64,000 nt of DNA, taken from Paraglaciecola algarum (GTDB lineage Bacteria; Pseudomonadota; Gammaproteobacteria; Enterobacterales; Alteromonadaceae). The notes beneath the pieces are model-generated. The model was given only the letters and a program-made list of their open reading frames with translations, had not been told where the DNA came from and searched no databases. The DNA is taken from contig NZ_JAKGAS010000007.1 of the NCBI RefSeq assembly GCF_021532655.1, positions 244,284 through 308,283 on the forward strand, given 5' to 3'. A program made the position numbers and the translations under genes. This document shows positions 63,927-64,000 of this stretch, in pieces; positions within the stretch are counted from its first letter, which is position 1, and each line of letters begins with the position of its first letter.

Positions 63927-64000
63927 GTCTGGCAGTGTGCTACTCTCGCATGGGGAAACCCCAAACTACCATCGCCGCTAATGCGTTTCACTTCTGAGTT
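63927..64000 (-). rRNA. rrf: 5S rRNA (3' part)
   Basis: Read on the minus strand, this begins at the window edge with AACTCAGAAGTGAAACGC, continues ATTAGCGGCGATGGTAGT and ends near GCACACTGCCAGAC, the 3' two thirds of a gammaproteobacterial 5S rRNA. The 5' third and the rest of the rRNA operon lie beyond the right edge. Confidence 0.95.

Overview
The window looks like a chromosome segment of an Alteromonadaceae gammaproteobacterium, most like Paraglaciecola or Glaciecola. The grounds are gene content and protein style: ArcA, Rep, UbiK, Fis/DusB, PurH/PurD, FxsA, YheS/YheV, GspK-type kinase, AT-rich DNA and an rRNA operon at the right edge. The genus is an inference; no database search was possible.

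Left core, 1-21.1 kb. This holds accB (cut by the window edge) and aroQ, acpH-upp, dsbD and fxsA. Next is an overlapping five-gene operon: response regulator, sensor kinase, periplasmic cupredoxin, FTR1-like membrane protein and outer-membrane-like protein. After a parvulin comes a TlpA-DUF4266-DUF3570-ApbE operon that looks like a flavin or thiol redox module. Then follow arcA, a second sensor kinase, glgA, rsmC-trmB, an alpha/beta hydrolase, mutY-yggX and a tRNA-Phe promoter.

Integrated island, about 21.3-45.0 kb. A 48-nt repeat of the tRNA-Phe 3' end (46/48 identical) lies at 21326-21373 and 44975-45022. A tyrosine recombinase (43592-44881) sits just inside the right copy. The island is a mosaic. 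(i) 21.6-27.0 kb: a stand-alone RNase H1/caulimovirus-type hybrid-binding protein, DUF2787 and DUF6641-like proteins, a tandem-AAA ATPase overlapping a second tyrosine recombinase, and tRNA debris. (ii) 27.16-30.52 kb: a divergent four-gene module with a Rep-like protein, bounded by two copies of the same perfect palindrome. (iii) 30.6-34.4 kb: a defence block with an integrase C-terminal remnant, a retron (ncRNA plus reverse transcriptase fused to an intact trypsin-like protease), an overlapping 48-aa ORF, and a DnaQ-like domain without its catalytic residues fused to an FRG domain. (iv) 35.0-43.4 kb: a heavy-metal block with CzcA, CzcB, CzcC, a His/Cys-rich protein, two CDF transporters and DUF3703, headed by a divergent MerR regulator and a promoter with a 19-bp spacer.

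Right core, 45.0-64.0 kb. The displaced tRNA-Phe terminator is followed by a GspK-like kinase, a c5-type cytochrome, a GAF-GAF-GGDEF-EAL protein with a degenerate EAL domain, rep, ubiK and an FKBP isomerase. Then come purH, a periplasmic methyltransferase and purD; dusB-fis; a DUF962 protein; CnoX; an unrecognised 429-aa protein; DUF3565; yheS and yheV; and the 3' part of a 5S rRNA gene on the minus strand.

The most interesting parts are the protease-fused retron with its coupled small ORF, the neighbouring DnaQ-FRG protein, and the palindrome-bounded Rep module.
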